A DNA stretch of 64,000 bases, taken from Orychophragmus violaceus. Its lineage: Eukaryota > Streptophyta > Magnoliopsida > Brassicales > Brassicaceae. Made by a program: the position numbers and the translations under genes. The notes under the pieces were generated by a model. The model ran no database searches, was not told where the DNA came from, and worked only from the letters and a program-made list of their open reading frames with translations. The DNA is taken from assembly GCA_030180135.1 (NCBI GenBank), contig CM058233.1:100400994-100464993 (forward strand), in the 5' to 3' direction. Below are positions 1 to 13,700 of this stretch, piece after piece (within the stretch, counting starts at the first letter, position 1; the number at the start of each line of letters is the position of its first letter).

Positions 1-694
1 ATAAAATTAAAACAAAGAAAACATATTAATAATAAACTAACATTAAAAATTTGATATTTTATTAATTTATAAAGCTATTAATTAAAAAAATTTAAATTTA
101 TAAACTTTCAAATTTTTTTATATTTAAAATAAGAAAACATTTGATTTTAACTTATTGTATATTGTTTAAATTTATATGGTCTTGCTTTGGGTTCCTTTTG
201 TTAGATACTGAGTTTTTGTTTAAACAGTTTTTTTTGTTTATGGAAAATATGTGCTCTTAATTGTGGATGCAAGATTTAGAAGTTACTCAACAAAATAACA
301 TCAAATATTTTTGAATGAAAGAAAAAATAAATATAAGTTTCGTTTTGACATAAAAAGCCAAAACTAAAATCAAATTTTAATAAATTATTTTAGTTATACC
401 CATGTTTATATATGTATTTCTATATAGTAATATTTTTTATGTTGTTAATGGAATCACATATTTGCATACGATTTTTTAAAAATTATCTTATTATCTTATT
501 GAGTTGTGTTATATTTTGAATCAGTTCAATTTTAGATCAATTTTTTAATTAATATATCATGTTTATTAATTTTGAAATATTAATTCATAGAACTTATACT
601 GTAATTAACTAAAATAATAAATCTAAAACAATCAAGAAAAAAATATTTACCTAAATCGAATGACTCGATATATATATTTAGTCTTTTTGTCAAC

Positions 695-697
<3 letters not shown>

Positions 698-735
<38 letters not shown>
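698..735. repeat. (AT)n microsatellite
   Basis: About 19 uninterrupted AT dinucleotides lie here. A shorter imperfect AT run follows near 757-768. Simple-sequence repeat, expected to vary in length. Confidence 0.95.
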
Positions 736-739
<4 letters not shown>

Positions 740-1379
740 TAACTTGTTGCCAAAAAAAATATATATATAGTTATAACTATAAATATAATAAGAAATATGA
801 GAGATCCGTAAAATACCTTAAACTTTGTGAGAGGGAGGGAGGAGTGAATTTTTGTGTCTGTTTTTTGGAAAAGAGAAGAGAGGCGCAAGATTTATACTTC
901 AAAATGTGTATGTGTGGTTGGGTAGAATCCTAGATTTATTTTGTAGTGAGGACAAATATCTATCGATTTCAATTAGATTAGATTTTGATGATAAGGTTGT
1001 ACCTTGTAAGAAACGACCAATACTTCTAATAGGCAAGTGCCAAGAGCTATCAAATAGTTGGAAAATGATTTACGATATTTTATTGTTGGTTTAGTTTGGT
1101 TCTTTTGTCTTATGGGCTTTTAGTCCCAAAACTGAAGGTTAAATGCAAATATAATTATCATTACAATTTTCAAAAGCTAACATCAAATTTAGGATATAAT
1201 AAATTTAATGCGCAGAAGGAGAGTAAAGAAATAATGAAATAGGTGGAGAGTCAATTTTTTAAATCCAAGTTCAGCTGACATTTCAACAAATTATTTGCAT
1301 AGGAGGGCGTATTTGCCGTTCAGACTTTTCATTTAGCATGATTTTAATTTTATTTTCCTCTCTTGCGATTTAGTCCACA

Positions 1380-1382
<3 letters not shown>

Positions 1383-1420
<38 letters not shown>
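1383..1420. repeat. Poly-G homopolymer, 38 bases
   Basis: An uninterrupted run of 38 G residues lies in otherwise AT-rich DNA. It could form G-quadruplexes if real. Runs this long are rare in plant nuclear DNA and may instead be a sequencing or gap-filling artefact. Confidence 0.9.
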
Positions 1421-1421
<1 letters not shown>

Positions 1422-1859
1422 TAATTAGAAATACTTAACCCATAATAATAATATAGTTTTGGTTATTCTAAATATAACTGATATGCGTTTTATAACGATT
1501 TGCCATTCATTTGTTTATTTATAACAAAATTGTTAAAATTAATTTGTATATTATCGAAATGAGAGAATATTATAATTTTATACAAATAAGCAAAAGTTAA
1601 TAATTCTCTTTGGTCCAAGTATATTGCATCAGTTCAAAACGATGAATCAATTTTTATTTTACTATACAAAATAGCTGAGATTGAGATAATAAACACTTCG
1701 TTTATATAAATACAGTAAAATCTACATAAATTAATATTTTATAAATTAAAATCACTATAAATAATAGAAAAGTAAGATAAAAATGGCAAAAAAACTTAGG
1801 AAATCTCAAAATAGGTTTTACAATAACCAAAATGTACTTAGCTAATTAGGTTTAAAACA

Positions 1860-2350
1860 TAATTGTAGATCTCTAGAAAAGAAGTAAGATCGACCTAATA
1901 AGTTTGGAGTCAATCCGGAAAAAATGGATAAAAAACAAGTCAACGCTGGTCAATGCGGATTCTTGACTCATTTTAATGTCGTAGCGGTATGTAAGCCACT
2001 GCATGAAACCGATGGAGACATTTTATTTGTAGCGGTTGCTCCAGGCCGCTGGAAAATGACCGTTAGGTGCCTTCGTCTTTTCCTTGATCGTTTCAGAATA
2101 TCTCCCAGCGGGCTGCACAAACCATTGGATTGAACCGCTAGAGACGCATGGCCTTCACTTGGCCGCTATCCTTGCCTGATGTGTGAGGATCGTGTGTAAA
2201 CTATATTGTGGCTTCCTTGAAGCTGCTGCGTGTCTTGAAACTTCCATTTTCTTTCACATTCTCCTTTGATGCAATCTTCATGTTCATGTGCTTTAGACCG
2301 TTCCAATAGCTCTCAAATTTCCAAGGTAACTTCTCCAACACCTAATAAAG
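1860..2350. other. GC-richer patch of unknown origin
   Basis: This roughly 0.5-kb patch has clearly higher GC than its surroundings. It contains a 69-codon open frame (1924-2133) with no recognisable domain. It may be a decayed transposon or gene fragment. I could not match it to a family, and the short frame is not convincing as a gene. Confidence 0.35.
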
Positions 2351-2602
2351 AAAAATACATATAGATGCTCCTAAAGATACCTAAATGTAAGTTATAAATC
2401 TAGAATGAGCTAAAAAGGTGGTTAAAACCATCAGAAACACAAGATATCAACGGGTAATTCTTACTTGATGAGAAGTGGTACATATAGATCTAAGTTAAAA
2501 ATAAATTCCTCTTAATCATGAAATTATTAATTAAACTATTGGGCATTAAAATGGTGTCACGTTTTTAATTTATTTAAAACAATTGGGGAATGAATTACTC
2601 AA

Positions 2603-4290
2603 CTAGATTTTTACCCGCGTTAAAGAAGCGCAACTTTATATTTTATTTTTAAATATATATTTTTATCCTAAATTTATATTTTTTATAAATTAGGTTTGTT
2701 GTTGACCAAAAATAAAAATAAAGTTTGTTAACTATTCACTTTAATCTATATTAAGTGAAAATATGGTGATATGGTGCTAAATGTGAGAAGAAAATTAATA
2801 AATTTGGTTTTTGTTTTGATATTATTAACTTATATTTTAATAGTTATGGTTTATTGTTATTTTTATTATATGCTTAGTTTAGCTTATTGCTAAATTGCAA
2901 GTATATTTTATTTAACATTTTTTTATTTAAGTTAATTCTAACTTAGTTCAACCCGTGATTTCACTACTAAAAATTGTTAAAATCAATAATCTTTGTATAG
3001 AATACAATCTTAGTAATATATAAGCTGTTAGATTCGTTATGCTAGGTTAAATAATATAGTTTTAACGCGTGATTATTAATTTAAAAATAAATTTAATATT
3101 TTATAAAATTTAAAATATATCAATTAAAATGTATTAATACATATTTTTAACACATATTCCAGTAGATAACGTTTGTTTTAATAATATATATAATTAAAGT
3201 TAGTTAATTTGTTTTTTGACACGTTTATAATGGTCTAAATATAAAGATTTTATGTTTATTTTATAAATCAAAATGTAACTAACATCTGATAATCCTTCCA
3301 CTTAACATTTTTTAGATTGATTTAATTTCATTTTAATGTTTCTATAATTAAATTGTCTAATTCATCTTTTAACTTGTTTTCCAATGAACATAATTTTTTA
3401 AAAAATATTTTTATATTTCAATCTATCTTATAGTAGTCTAACTATTTTAAAAATTTGATAAAAAATTCTTTAAAAATTATCATCGTAAAAACATCAACAG
3501 TAATCAAACTCATCATATATTCCAATAATATAATTATTCAATAATTTTAATATCTTGTCAAATTAATAATATATCAATTGAAATTAGTTAATACATATTT
3601 TTAATCTGTTTTCTTGTAGTCAGATTTTTTTGATATTATAGATAATTAAAATCAATTAATCTTTTTAGTATATTTAATATTTTATAATGGTCTAAATATA
3701 AAGAATTTTATGTTAATTGAATATATTAAAATATAATTAAAAGTATCTTTAGTAAGTTTTAATATTAAATATGAACTTAGTAGATATTTTCTTAAAAATC
3801 AAGAAGTTAAAAGTATTTTGTAAGATTTTTAAGTAATGTATATATATATATATATATATATTTATATTTCAATTAAAAAGAAGATATTAAAAGATATTAT
3901 AAAAATATATTTCGAATAAATCATAAATTAGAGAATATTTATATTAAAGTATAATTAATAATAAGTTCGAAATGAATAATTTTTTTCTTAAGAAATTAAA
4001 AATAAAAATATTTTTTTTTTATCAAATATAAAAATAAAATAGTTTTATAATATTTATTTATTTATTTATATTTAAAATAAAAATATTAAAAATTATTATG
4101 AATATATTTTGGAACAAAATCATTAATTAGATAATATTTAGTATGACACACATATAATCCAAAATTTAATAATACCAAAATACCCTTAATAAAATCTAAA
4201 AATATCAAATAAAAGCGGTGGTGTGATTCGTAATTTCCCATATAATACCAATGTTATTTTCTAAAACAGTCACCTGTTTTAATAGTATAT
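2603..4290 (-). mobile_element. Probable Helitron, minus strand
   Basis: The left edge reads A|CTAG followed by a GC-rich imperfect hairpin. This is the reverse complement of a Helitron 3' end (hairpin, about 10 bases, then CTAG|T). Near 4274-4290 lies CCTGTTTTAATAGTATATA, like the reversed 5' end of Brassicaceae Helitrons, but the terminal TC is not clear. The interior is AT-rich and non-coding, so the element would be non-autonomous. The right boundary is approximate. Confidence 0.5.
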
Positions 4291-4938
4291 ATACTTAATA
4301 CCTACGAGATTTATTGGGATAATTCATTATAGAATGATATCTAAAAAGAACAAAATGGTACAATAAATAGTAAATACTATGGAAACATTTTATTAATTAT
4401 TATATATAAGAAGGGTTTACTGTGTATTTAATTTTAAATGTGTATTTAATTTTGAAAAGATGTAATGGAGACATTTAGACATATAAGAGTGACTAAAATT
4501 TATATGATATTTAGTGTACAATTTAAAAAGGATATTTAGATACTGTTATTCAATATGTGATTTAAAGTTAATTCTATTAATTTTATAATCTATTGTTATT
4601 CAATTAGTAATTTTAAATCATGTTTTAAAATCCACTGTTATTGAATCCCTTATTTGTAAATCATACATAAAAGATTTTAAAATTTGAGGTTATTCAATTA
4701 AGATTTCAAATACACTTTTAAAATCCAGTATTATTCAAAACTAAACGACTTTTAAACTCTTTGTATTGAGAGTCATTTGAAATGAATTCCAATGGAATTT
4801 CATGTGTAAATTATTTAAAACAAAATCTCAACTATACTGCAGAGATTTTAGAATCCACACACACATGATATTTAAAACTAATATCAATTTTTAAAATCTT
4901 GAAGATTATAAAACTTTAGAGACTTGATTTTAAATCTA

Positions 4939-5848
4939 TGATTGTGAGTTTAAAATCCTTCATTTATATATTGAATTAAATTAGATTTAGAATTAAAATC
5001 CTTCGTAATTTTATTTTTTAAAATTACTCTATCATATTATTTTGAAAATAAATTTTTTTGTCCTCTATTTCATTCAGTAAAGGCCCAAAATGGGCAATTC
5101 ACATACAGACTACAGGTACATGATTGAAAGAAAAAACGAAAAGCTGGGCCCAAGCCCAATACATTGATCGAAAATTGGTTGAAAATATAACTTATCTTGC
5201 TAGCATGACGTTTGTGCTAATTTATGTATTTACTGGATGGAGAAGTTAGTGAATAATCATCAGGGTAACCTCATAATAGTATTTATTAATTACTTATTTG
5301 ATAGAAACATTGAAATATTGCAATATATATTCGCGCATTCCTAATCAAATTTTATATATAATGCAAAACGTAATTGCCAATGTTGTGTATATATGATTGT
5401 GAGTTTAAAATCCTTCATTTATATATTGAATTAAATTAGATTTAGAATTAAAATCCTTCGTAATTTTATTTTTTTAAATTACTCTATCATATTATTTTGA
5501 AAATAAATTTTTTTTGTCCTCTATTTCATTCAGTAAAGGCCCAAAATGGGCAATTCACATACAGACTACAGGTACATGATTGAAAGAAAAAACGAAAAGC
5601 TGGGCCCAAGCCCAATACATTGATCGAAAATTGGTTGAAAATATAACTTATCTTGCTAGCATGACGTTTGTGCTAATTTATGTATTTACTGGATGGAGAA
5701 GTTAGTGAATAATCATCAGGGTAACCTCATAATATTATTTATTAATTACTTATTTGATAGAAACATTGAAATATTGCAATATATATTCGCGCATTCCTAA
5801 TCAAATTTTATATATAATGCAAAACGTAATTGCCAATGTTGTGTATAT
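4939..5848. repeat. Tandem duplication, two copies of 455 bp
   Basis: A unit of about 455 bp (4939-5393) is repeated directly and without a gap (5394-5848). By eye only a few single-base differences separate the copies, mostly in T or A runs. The unit is non-coding and includes the words AAAGGCCCAAAATGGGC and GCTGGGCCCAAGCCC. The near identity implies a recent duplication. Confidence 0.95.
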
Positions 5849-7700
5849 ACTAATGGAACAAAGTTTTATTATGTTGTTGGCAGTACTGCCAACGGGCATA
5901 CTATAACTTTGCATATATGTGAATTTGATTTATGCGCTTGATCGTCACGTACCAGAATATACAGTGCACATAGCTTTAAATTACTTAGGATTGCATAACA
6001 AAGCTTAGCTCAAAACCCAATTATATACTAATCAAGAGGATGCAGTTCACCCGATTACCCATAAGATTTTTTGGTACAATTCACTGTTGAAGAATATATA
6101 AAAAAATGCCAAATGATATAGTAAATACTATGGAGATATTTGTCGACAAAAAAATATACTATGCATAATAGTATATATTTATATGTAACAAAGCATCTAT
6201 CATCACATTTAACTAAACAAATAGAAGATTCACCTTGAATTTCTGTTTCACTATGCTCAATGTCCTAATCAATTTCCATTTGTCATTCTCATCAATAAAT
6301 TTTTCATGTAGTCGAATAGATTGAATCCATTATGCATAAACAAAAGAAAAAACAAATCTATTATATTAAGAGAAGATCCGTGATTAATACAAAACATAAG
6401 ACACAACATAAAAACAACATAGTACATAAATTGTGCAATGAGCCAACCATTTATTTACGGTCTCAGACAATATATCCATTGGTGATGATTTGTGTATTCT
6501 TAATGTTATTTATTTACTTTAATAAATTATCTATTTTTATGGTTTATAAATATTAAATTATAAATTCCACTTATATGTAGAAACTAATCTAGTTTACCAA
6601 TAAAAAGATTATGCATCTTGCTTTCTCACCTTTAATGAGATATTACTCATATTTTTATAAGTTATATTAATTCAGAAAGTTTTAATAGTGAATTAAATTT
6701 AAAATACTCATTTAATCCATGTATTGTTTCTGTAGAATATGTATATCTATATCAATTGCGTTTTCATTTAATATATAAATTGAAGTGTCAAACATAAGTA
6801 AATAAAAATGGAAAGAAAAAAAATATTGTTTCTAACAAAAATATAATATTAGTTGTATAAGTATAAAAAAATTTCCGAAAATATAGGCTATGATTGATTG
6901 CATCTAAGCGAGAAAGAGAGAGGGAAAGAGAATAAGTGAAAATTTAAGATAAAAAGAGAGATGATGATTTTTTTTTTAATAGTAATCAAATATAGAAAAC
7001 TGATTGTCCAATGTTATTATGTCTACTGGGCTTAAATTTTGAATTAAATATAATTTATTATAGTCTTTATTTCTAACATAATATTTCTTTTGTTTTTTGT
7101 TCATATTATCTTATTAATAAGATAAAATTTATGTTTCTTAATTTTATATTTTGTATATTTAGTCTAGTACTCCATTTCCTAATTTGTATTAGTAAAATGG
7201 ATTTAGACTTGTATAAATTCATCAACATACCGATGATTTACAATCAATTCATAAGAGTTTTTTCTTAGAATCAAGAAACTTATGGCATACCAAAAATATT
7301 CACTCCTACAAAAACACTATAGCCTTCAAATTCTTCATCTTTGATAAACCAATACACTGGCATCTTTTATTTGCCTCAACAATTTTTCCAAGAATTTTTG
7401 GAGAAGAACCTTGATAAATTTTAGATCTTCAGTATCTTTTGGCATCTTTTCAAAAGGAGATTGCAACATTTTATGATCGATGTTGTATGGATTATTTGTT
7501 ATCTTAAGAAACAATGTGTTAGCATCATTTCTATTTATTTTGAAATAGTGTGTGATTATACATATATAGTCGTTTATTTCATATCCTAATACAAACAATT
7601 GAGCATATGATAAATAAAAAATGACAAATCTGATAATGAAGTAAAATCAAACAGTGTTGAATTGAAATTCCAGTAATATGCGGAACGTCTTCAAGGCCAA
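5849..7700. other. AT-rich intergenic DNA
   Basis: There is no recognisable gene. An 87-codon open frame on the minus strand (7335-7598) has ordinary composition but no motif I recognise and no convincing exon context, so it is not called as a gene. Confidence 0.6.
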
Positions 7701-7716
7701 AATCAACTCTGAAACC

Positions 7717-10700
7717 TCATTTTCTTAATAATAAAAAACGATGTTCTAAATCATAAGAGTACCGTAAGAAGTGGTTGCAGCCCCAATCAAGTATGGCAAT
7801 GTACACATTTCTCAAGCCCCAGGCAATGAATGAACTGATCTTGCGCCCATGCTTGTGATTGCATTCAATCTTCCCTGACCCATCAACATTCAATTGAGCT
7901 AGTTTCTTACGCGAAGATGGTTTCCTTGTCCTCTTGGTGTTGTTGCCTTTTAGATTCATGGCTGCAAGTTCTTTAGCTAATGACTCGCACTGGCTGCAAC
8001 CACCCTCTGAAGAAGAAGAATCTGATGTCTCTCTCTCTCTCTCAACCAAGCTTCCAACAACGCTTTCCCAAACCGATCAATGTCTCGGTCTGTTACGTCC
8101 CACAGATTAGCCATAATGGCTGGAGATCCAGCTAAGAGATATGTGAGTGGTATACCTTGTGGGATGTAGCAGCCTTTTAGCCATAGTGAACCACTACTGC
8201 ATCCCATTAAGAAAGTTGCAGAACAGTTATTTAGCTTCTCTATTTCGCGACTAGACAGATACTGTGCTCATGTGGTATTATATACAGTAGAAGATCTATT
8301 AGAAAATCAATCTCAAAAGTAAACGAAAATTGTACACAAAGACTGGTATCTTACCACTTCCATGACCAAAATATAGAAATAGATCATGGTTTTTTAATGC
8401 TTCTGTCAGCTCTTCCGCACTTGGTACTGATCCAGCTTTCCCCTGATAGTATACGCAGTGATGGAAGTTTGAAAATTAAGTATCAAGAAAAAGGTTTACT
8501 ATACAAGTAATGCTGGCTATATATTATTGTTACCTCAAAGTTTTGATCTCTGAACCAACTCTCAAATTGGACATGTCTCTCGCTGAGATCACCACCGGGA
8601 TTCAACAAGTAAAATGAATCTAGCTGGCTCTCCTTGGAGTTAGCGCTTCCTTAGCACAGACAATATGCTACCTACACAAGGCATTCGGTACACCTCCTGT
8701 TTCCTTAGTATTGGAAAATTATCCCAAGGAAGCATCTAATCAAAATCAGAACACAGATGCAGGTAAGAAAATCTGTAAGCGCAAGGGGAAAAAAACATAA
8801 AATGTTATATTCAACAAACCCTGCCAAAATGTTATAGTCATCACACCCAATGATTGATCACATGCAAGAATTAACAGGCATATTTCAGTGGTAAGATCTA
8901 TGCTGTTCAGCTTTGTAATTGCAACAGATAAACCAAGCAGAATATAACATGACAGTCAAACGTTGCAATACATGTGCAGGAAATTGGTAAAGGGTATAAT
9001 TGACGAACCTGAACCTCAGGATGTAAAACAAGAATGATAGGTTCTCTATTGTCATAACCGTCATGTTGCTCTAGTTTGGTTGCTGCTTCACGTATCAGTT
9101 GTAAGGCCAATCCATGCCTACTTTCAGAAGTATTAGCTGCAGCAGTAGGAGTTTTACAGCTATCTTCTTCATAAAGATAGCCCCCTCTACCTACATAGCA
9201 ACCATTTCTTAAAGAAAGCTGAGCAACGCATGCTTCTCCTTTAAAATGTTCAATCCTACCTCCGAGAATAACCTTCAAAAGCATCTCAATTACTGCCATT
9301 TTGCACCTGGACTTGAGATTTTTTTACCAGTTTTTTTCCGTACAGAGTCAGGCAATTTGAAGTTTGACAAGTCTCCAAGAAGCAGACATCTCCAGGGACC
9401 TAGCCAGGAAGCTTCTAGATTCCAAGAACAGAACGAGGTAAAATCTTTCAGTGAAAATCAACTATTAACAATTAGAGGCTGTGTCATACGTATTTACCCA
9501 ATATTGTTAACCAAATTTTAAACTCGTGCCTAGTTGTGGATTCAGAAGATGGATAAAAATCGGTCCTGTATATGTCATAGTTTAAGTCTTAACAAGAAGA
9601 GATTAAAATGTAAAAGCTTTTGGTGGGCATGACAATATTCTGCAAAATTTAAAGAAATATGACAAGGAATGATCAATCTTCAGAACTGTAAAATAGACAG
9701 GTATGTAACGAGCCATCATACCTTAGGGAAATTTTCCACCACAAGTGTCTATGCTCTTTCGTGTCTTCTACAGGAGATCCAGAAGATGTGTGGCGTTCTT
9801 CCAATATTGATTTAAATGCTGGAGCTACATCATCAACCACGGTGGAACCACATGGACAAAGCCAGCGCCTCTCCAAAGTCTTGACTTGAGTCGCTTCCGT
9901 AGAACTAATATTTGCACTGTCGACTGACATGTCTAGTGATTCAATAAGATCATGAGTACAAAGAGGAAACATTTATTGATCAACCAGAATGAGGTTCGTA
10001 TTTTACCTTCTAGAACCGAATCTACAGGAAAAAGTGTGGCAACTGGTTGACTTTTCAAGGTGAGGCGTGATCAGCCACCCAGGCACAAACAGGTGAACGA
10101 ATTTACATTAGCTCCTGTAACAATTGATTTAAAGCGCCTCCAAGCAAACTAATACAGATGATTGTTGAGCTTAGAAGATTGTTGAAGAATTCTTTAGCAA
10201 ATTGTACAAGATCTTGAGTACTCAGGAGCAAGCCTACAGTTGCGATCGAGTAAGACAAAAAAAAAATGGAGTAAGACAACAGAAATTTATATAGCATGTC
10301 TGGTCGCTTAAGTTAACTCATATCATACCTGGGTAAGTCCAAGTCCTCAGGAACCATGCAACTCGAGCAAGTTGCCTCTGTACACTGAAAATACAAGCTG
10401 TCAGATTAGAGAAGCAACAAGTCCTTCCAAATACGAAACTAAGAAATACATAACATATCTCATCAATAACACTGAGGCTACAGGAATTAATCCACCAATT
10501 GACAAACTGAAAATACCTACTCAACCTCTTTCTCTTACCTCTTTATCTGAGAGGCACTGTGGTTTGTGTATTCGGCTCAAATTCGAAATGAATTGGTAAC
10601 TAATATGGGTACCAAGCGAGGCTTGATGGAAATATGAGACCCAGTGACTTGCAGACAGCTCCTTTCCGTCACACTCATCATTTGGGGAAGAAAGCATGTA

Positions 10701-13700
10701 TAAAGAAGCAAGCAATCTTGAAACCTGTGGGGAACAAAAACCAGTTTTATACAAAGCCGTCAAAGACAGGTTACCATAGAATAAGCTGAGCGTTTACCTT
10801 CTAAAATACTATTGGAACCTCTCTGCTGAGTATAAATGCTAATGTCAACCATGACACCAGTTTTTTTTTAAAGGAATATGAGACAGATCACAGCAAAAAG
10901 ACCTGTTAAAAGTAACAATCAAGAGGCTAAGGAGGATGATAGGTACACAACTCTAAAGGGTATATTTGGTAAATTCAACATATGACTTTTCTAATGGCAT
11001 AAATTTCGCATCAAAAGGACAAAGCTTGAGCATGGCAAAACTGACAAGAGTACAACCAATAGATGTCACACATACATGCTCTCCCGGCTGTGGTAATTGT
11101 ACAAGTTGTATAGAATTATTTCCCGATCAATAGCAAATACATTCCTTGTAGCTTCTTTCCAATAAATTCCAGCAACTCACTGACAGAAGGTTGGTTGTGG
11201 CTGGACCGGTTACTTTTAAATAAAACAGATATACTATGCATTAGTGCTTCATGAGCTAGATGAACTCTACCAGAGTCCGCCAAACATGCACGTCGTCTAA
11301 CGATGCCTAGTGAATAGATCAAACTAATTTTGGCTCAAAACTCACTCAAGGTTTCTAAGACCCTTTACTTTTTTTTACCAACAATTGATGAATTTAATGC
11401 TAACTGAATCTCAGTTCTCGTCTACCCTATCAAGCTATTAGATTGTTTTCAGCAGGGAGCTATTAAAAGGCCAACTTCATATGCATGCAGTCACGTTTGC
11501 ATGAGCAGATGAGGTAATAGTGCGTACCGAGGTTACAAGTATTGAAGACGCAAGCCTCCTATGGCAGAGTTCCCATTTCAAACTTACCAAACTGTTGAGA
11601 GACCCAGATTCCATTACTTCTACAGATAGACACTCCTTTGTAGCAAATGCAAAATCCATGGACTGCGTTTTTTTTGTGTCAAATAGCACCCTTTCACCCC
11701 CAGAACAATCAGATACATCACAGAAGCTATGCTTCTTTGAAACAACTTCAGGCACATTAGAACAGTTTTGGCATTGTTCTTTAAGTGACTGACCCATTGA
11801 ACGAGCCAACCTTGAAATTGGCTCAGATATCACATCATGGTCCTCTGACGCGCAAGTTTGAGAAGTTTTAGCTCTCCGACCCCTCCTGGAGCCTTTGCTT
11901 TCAGTTGGCTCCTTATTTACACTGAGTTTTGTTTTGCTTGATTTATATCCTAAAACTTCCCCTCCATTTTCATCAATCGCTGTTCCATCAGCAATATCTT
12001 CTCCATGAGATCTAATGCAGCGTTTCCATGCTGAGCAACAGATTTTCCCAGGGCAGCACTAAACAAGCTTTCAGCATGCAAGAATCCATCTGTCTGGGAA
12101 ACTCTTTATCAATTTGTATATGTGTCCAAGCTGCTTATCCAGTGTAACTTCTAATTTCAGTTTGCATTTTGGATTTCCTTTTCGCTAGCTCCAGACTATG
12201 CTTTTTGTGGTAAAAATTTCCTTGCGAGATTAAAGAAGAAAGACCAAAAAAAAATATCAAATGGCTTATTACCTACAAGAAAAGACAATACTTTGAAAAA
12301 GAAAAAGAAAAAAGAGAGAGCAGTTTCATACCTAAAGCAGAAGAAAATGCAACTACAAAAGGGAATAGACTTTGCGAGCATAAAATGGCTTTCCCCCATA
12401 ACAGAAGGGATTCTGCCTCCAGTCCATTCCCTATCAGCTCATTAACAATTCCAGCCTGCACATTTGGCACCAAATTGAGAACCAGAGAAGTTATGGAACC
12501 CAGCTAGACAAGGTCTGAGCAGAAACAGAACCTGAAGGGTGCTTCCAAATAACATTGGAGTATATGCCAAAAGTCAGTTGCTAAGGATTTGTACACTGCG
12601 TCATTTTATTTTTTCGAACTGCTTCTCAGCTGTATACTTGAATAAAAAGAGTTCTTTATTCTTGAGAGCGGATCCATGGACTGGCAATTACATTCTCAAC
12701 TAGATGGACACTGATCTGGAAAAGAAGATGTTGGATCACTAAATTAGATATATGATGACATGCGCAGTAACTTGAAAAAGATAGTTTTCATTGATTTGTA
12801 TGGACTGCACATAAAAACCAAACCTCCAATTTAAGCTGGGTTCTCAATGATACAATGAAAGCAGCCATAGCCACGTTTAACAAAGCTTTGTTATTGTCAG
12901 TTTCTCTACCTCCCTTGTCAGACGTGCATCTAAGAAGTGGGCAAAGGAGAAGTGAGAAATGCATTCAAACCACATACAAATATTTCACACAAAAATTGAT
13001 ATAGCTTCCAGTTTCTAAGTGCATTGAAGATTTAAACGTCATCTCACCTGCCAATGATTTGCATATCAACATGATAAAAATGAATGAAAAAAAACTAGTA
13101 GACAAATGATGCATTTACAGTTGCATGAAATCAACAACCTAAAGACGTAACTTCTAAAAGTTCTTCAAATATATTGGAGTTATTTCCACCATGTGACAAG
13201 CAAAACAATATCTTCTTGAAGGGCACGTTCATGACTAAAAGGTACAGAATTTAGCGTAAGACAGATAATAATCACATTACCTCTGAAGGAAGAGACAACC
13301 ATCACAAATTTGGAGAAGGCATCATGAATAATAGACAAATGAGCAGAAGCGCAGGACATTTCCGCTTCAACACAATATTTCTTTTCACTGAATTTATCAA
13401 GTTCGCAAGCGGTTGGCACAAGAATTCCAAGGCATCTACATATTGTAGTCAACAAGTCTTCATGTTTATGTTTGTACAGCTATCATCCGTTTCATTGATG
13501 TAAATTTTATGTCCACCAACCAATGAAAAATCAGTCTGATTGCTGACATCATCTGAGTAACTATCAACCATACCGAGTAAAGAAACTAAACCTTTCCATC
13601 TAGTCTCATCATCAAGCAAAGCTTGAATCTTCCATTCATCAGTTGCATCTTTAACCTTGCTTTCTCTGAACTTGGAATTGTAAACCGTGATGGACAGCCC

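Larger units (their letters stand above)
1..2602. other. AT-rich intergenic DNA, no gene recognised
   Basis: The stretch is strongly AT-rich and carries only short open frames without family signatures. It contains a TA microsatellite, a long G run and a patch of higher GC, listed separately. I see no coding or RNA gene that I can support. Confidence 0.7.

Noticed and set aside
697..888. Open frame of 63 codons with poly-Tyr/Ile tail, minus strand
   Set aside because: It reads through the AT microsatellite; composition is fully explained by the repeat.
7335..7598. 87-codon frame, minus strand, downstream of the separase pseudogene
   Set aside because: No recognisable domain, no clear splice context or conserved start; could be a decayed gene piece but cannot be supported.
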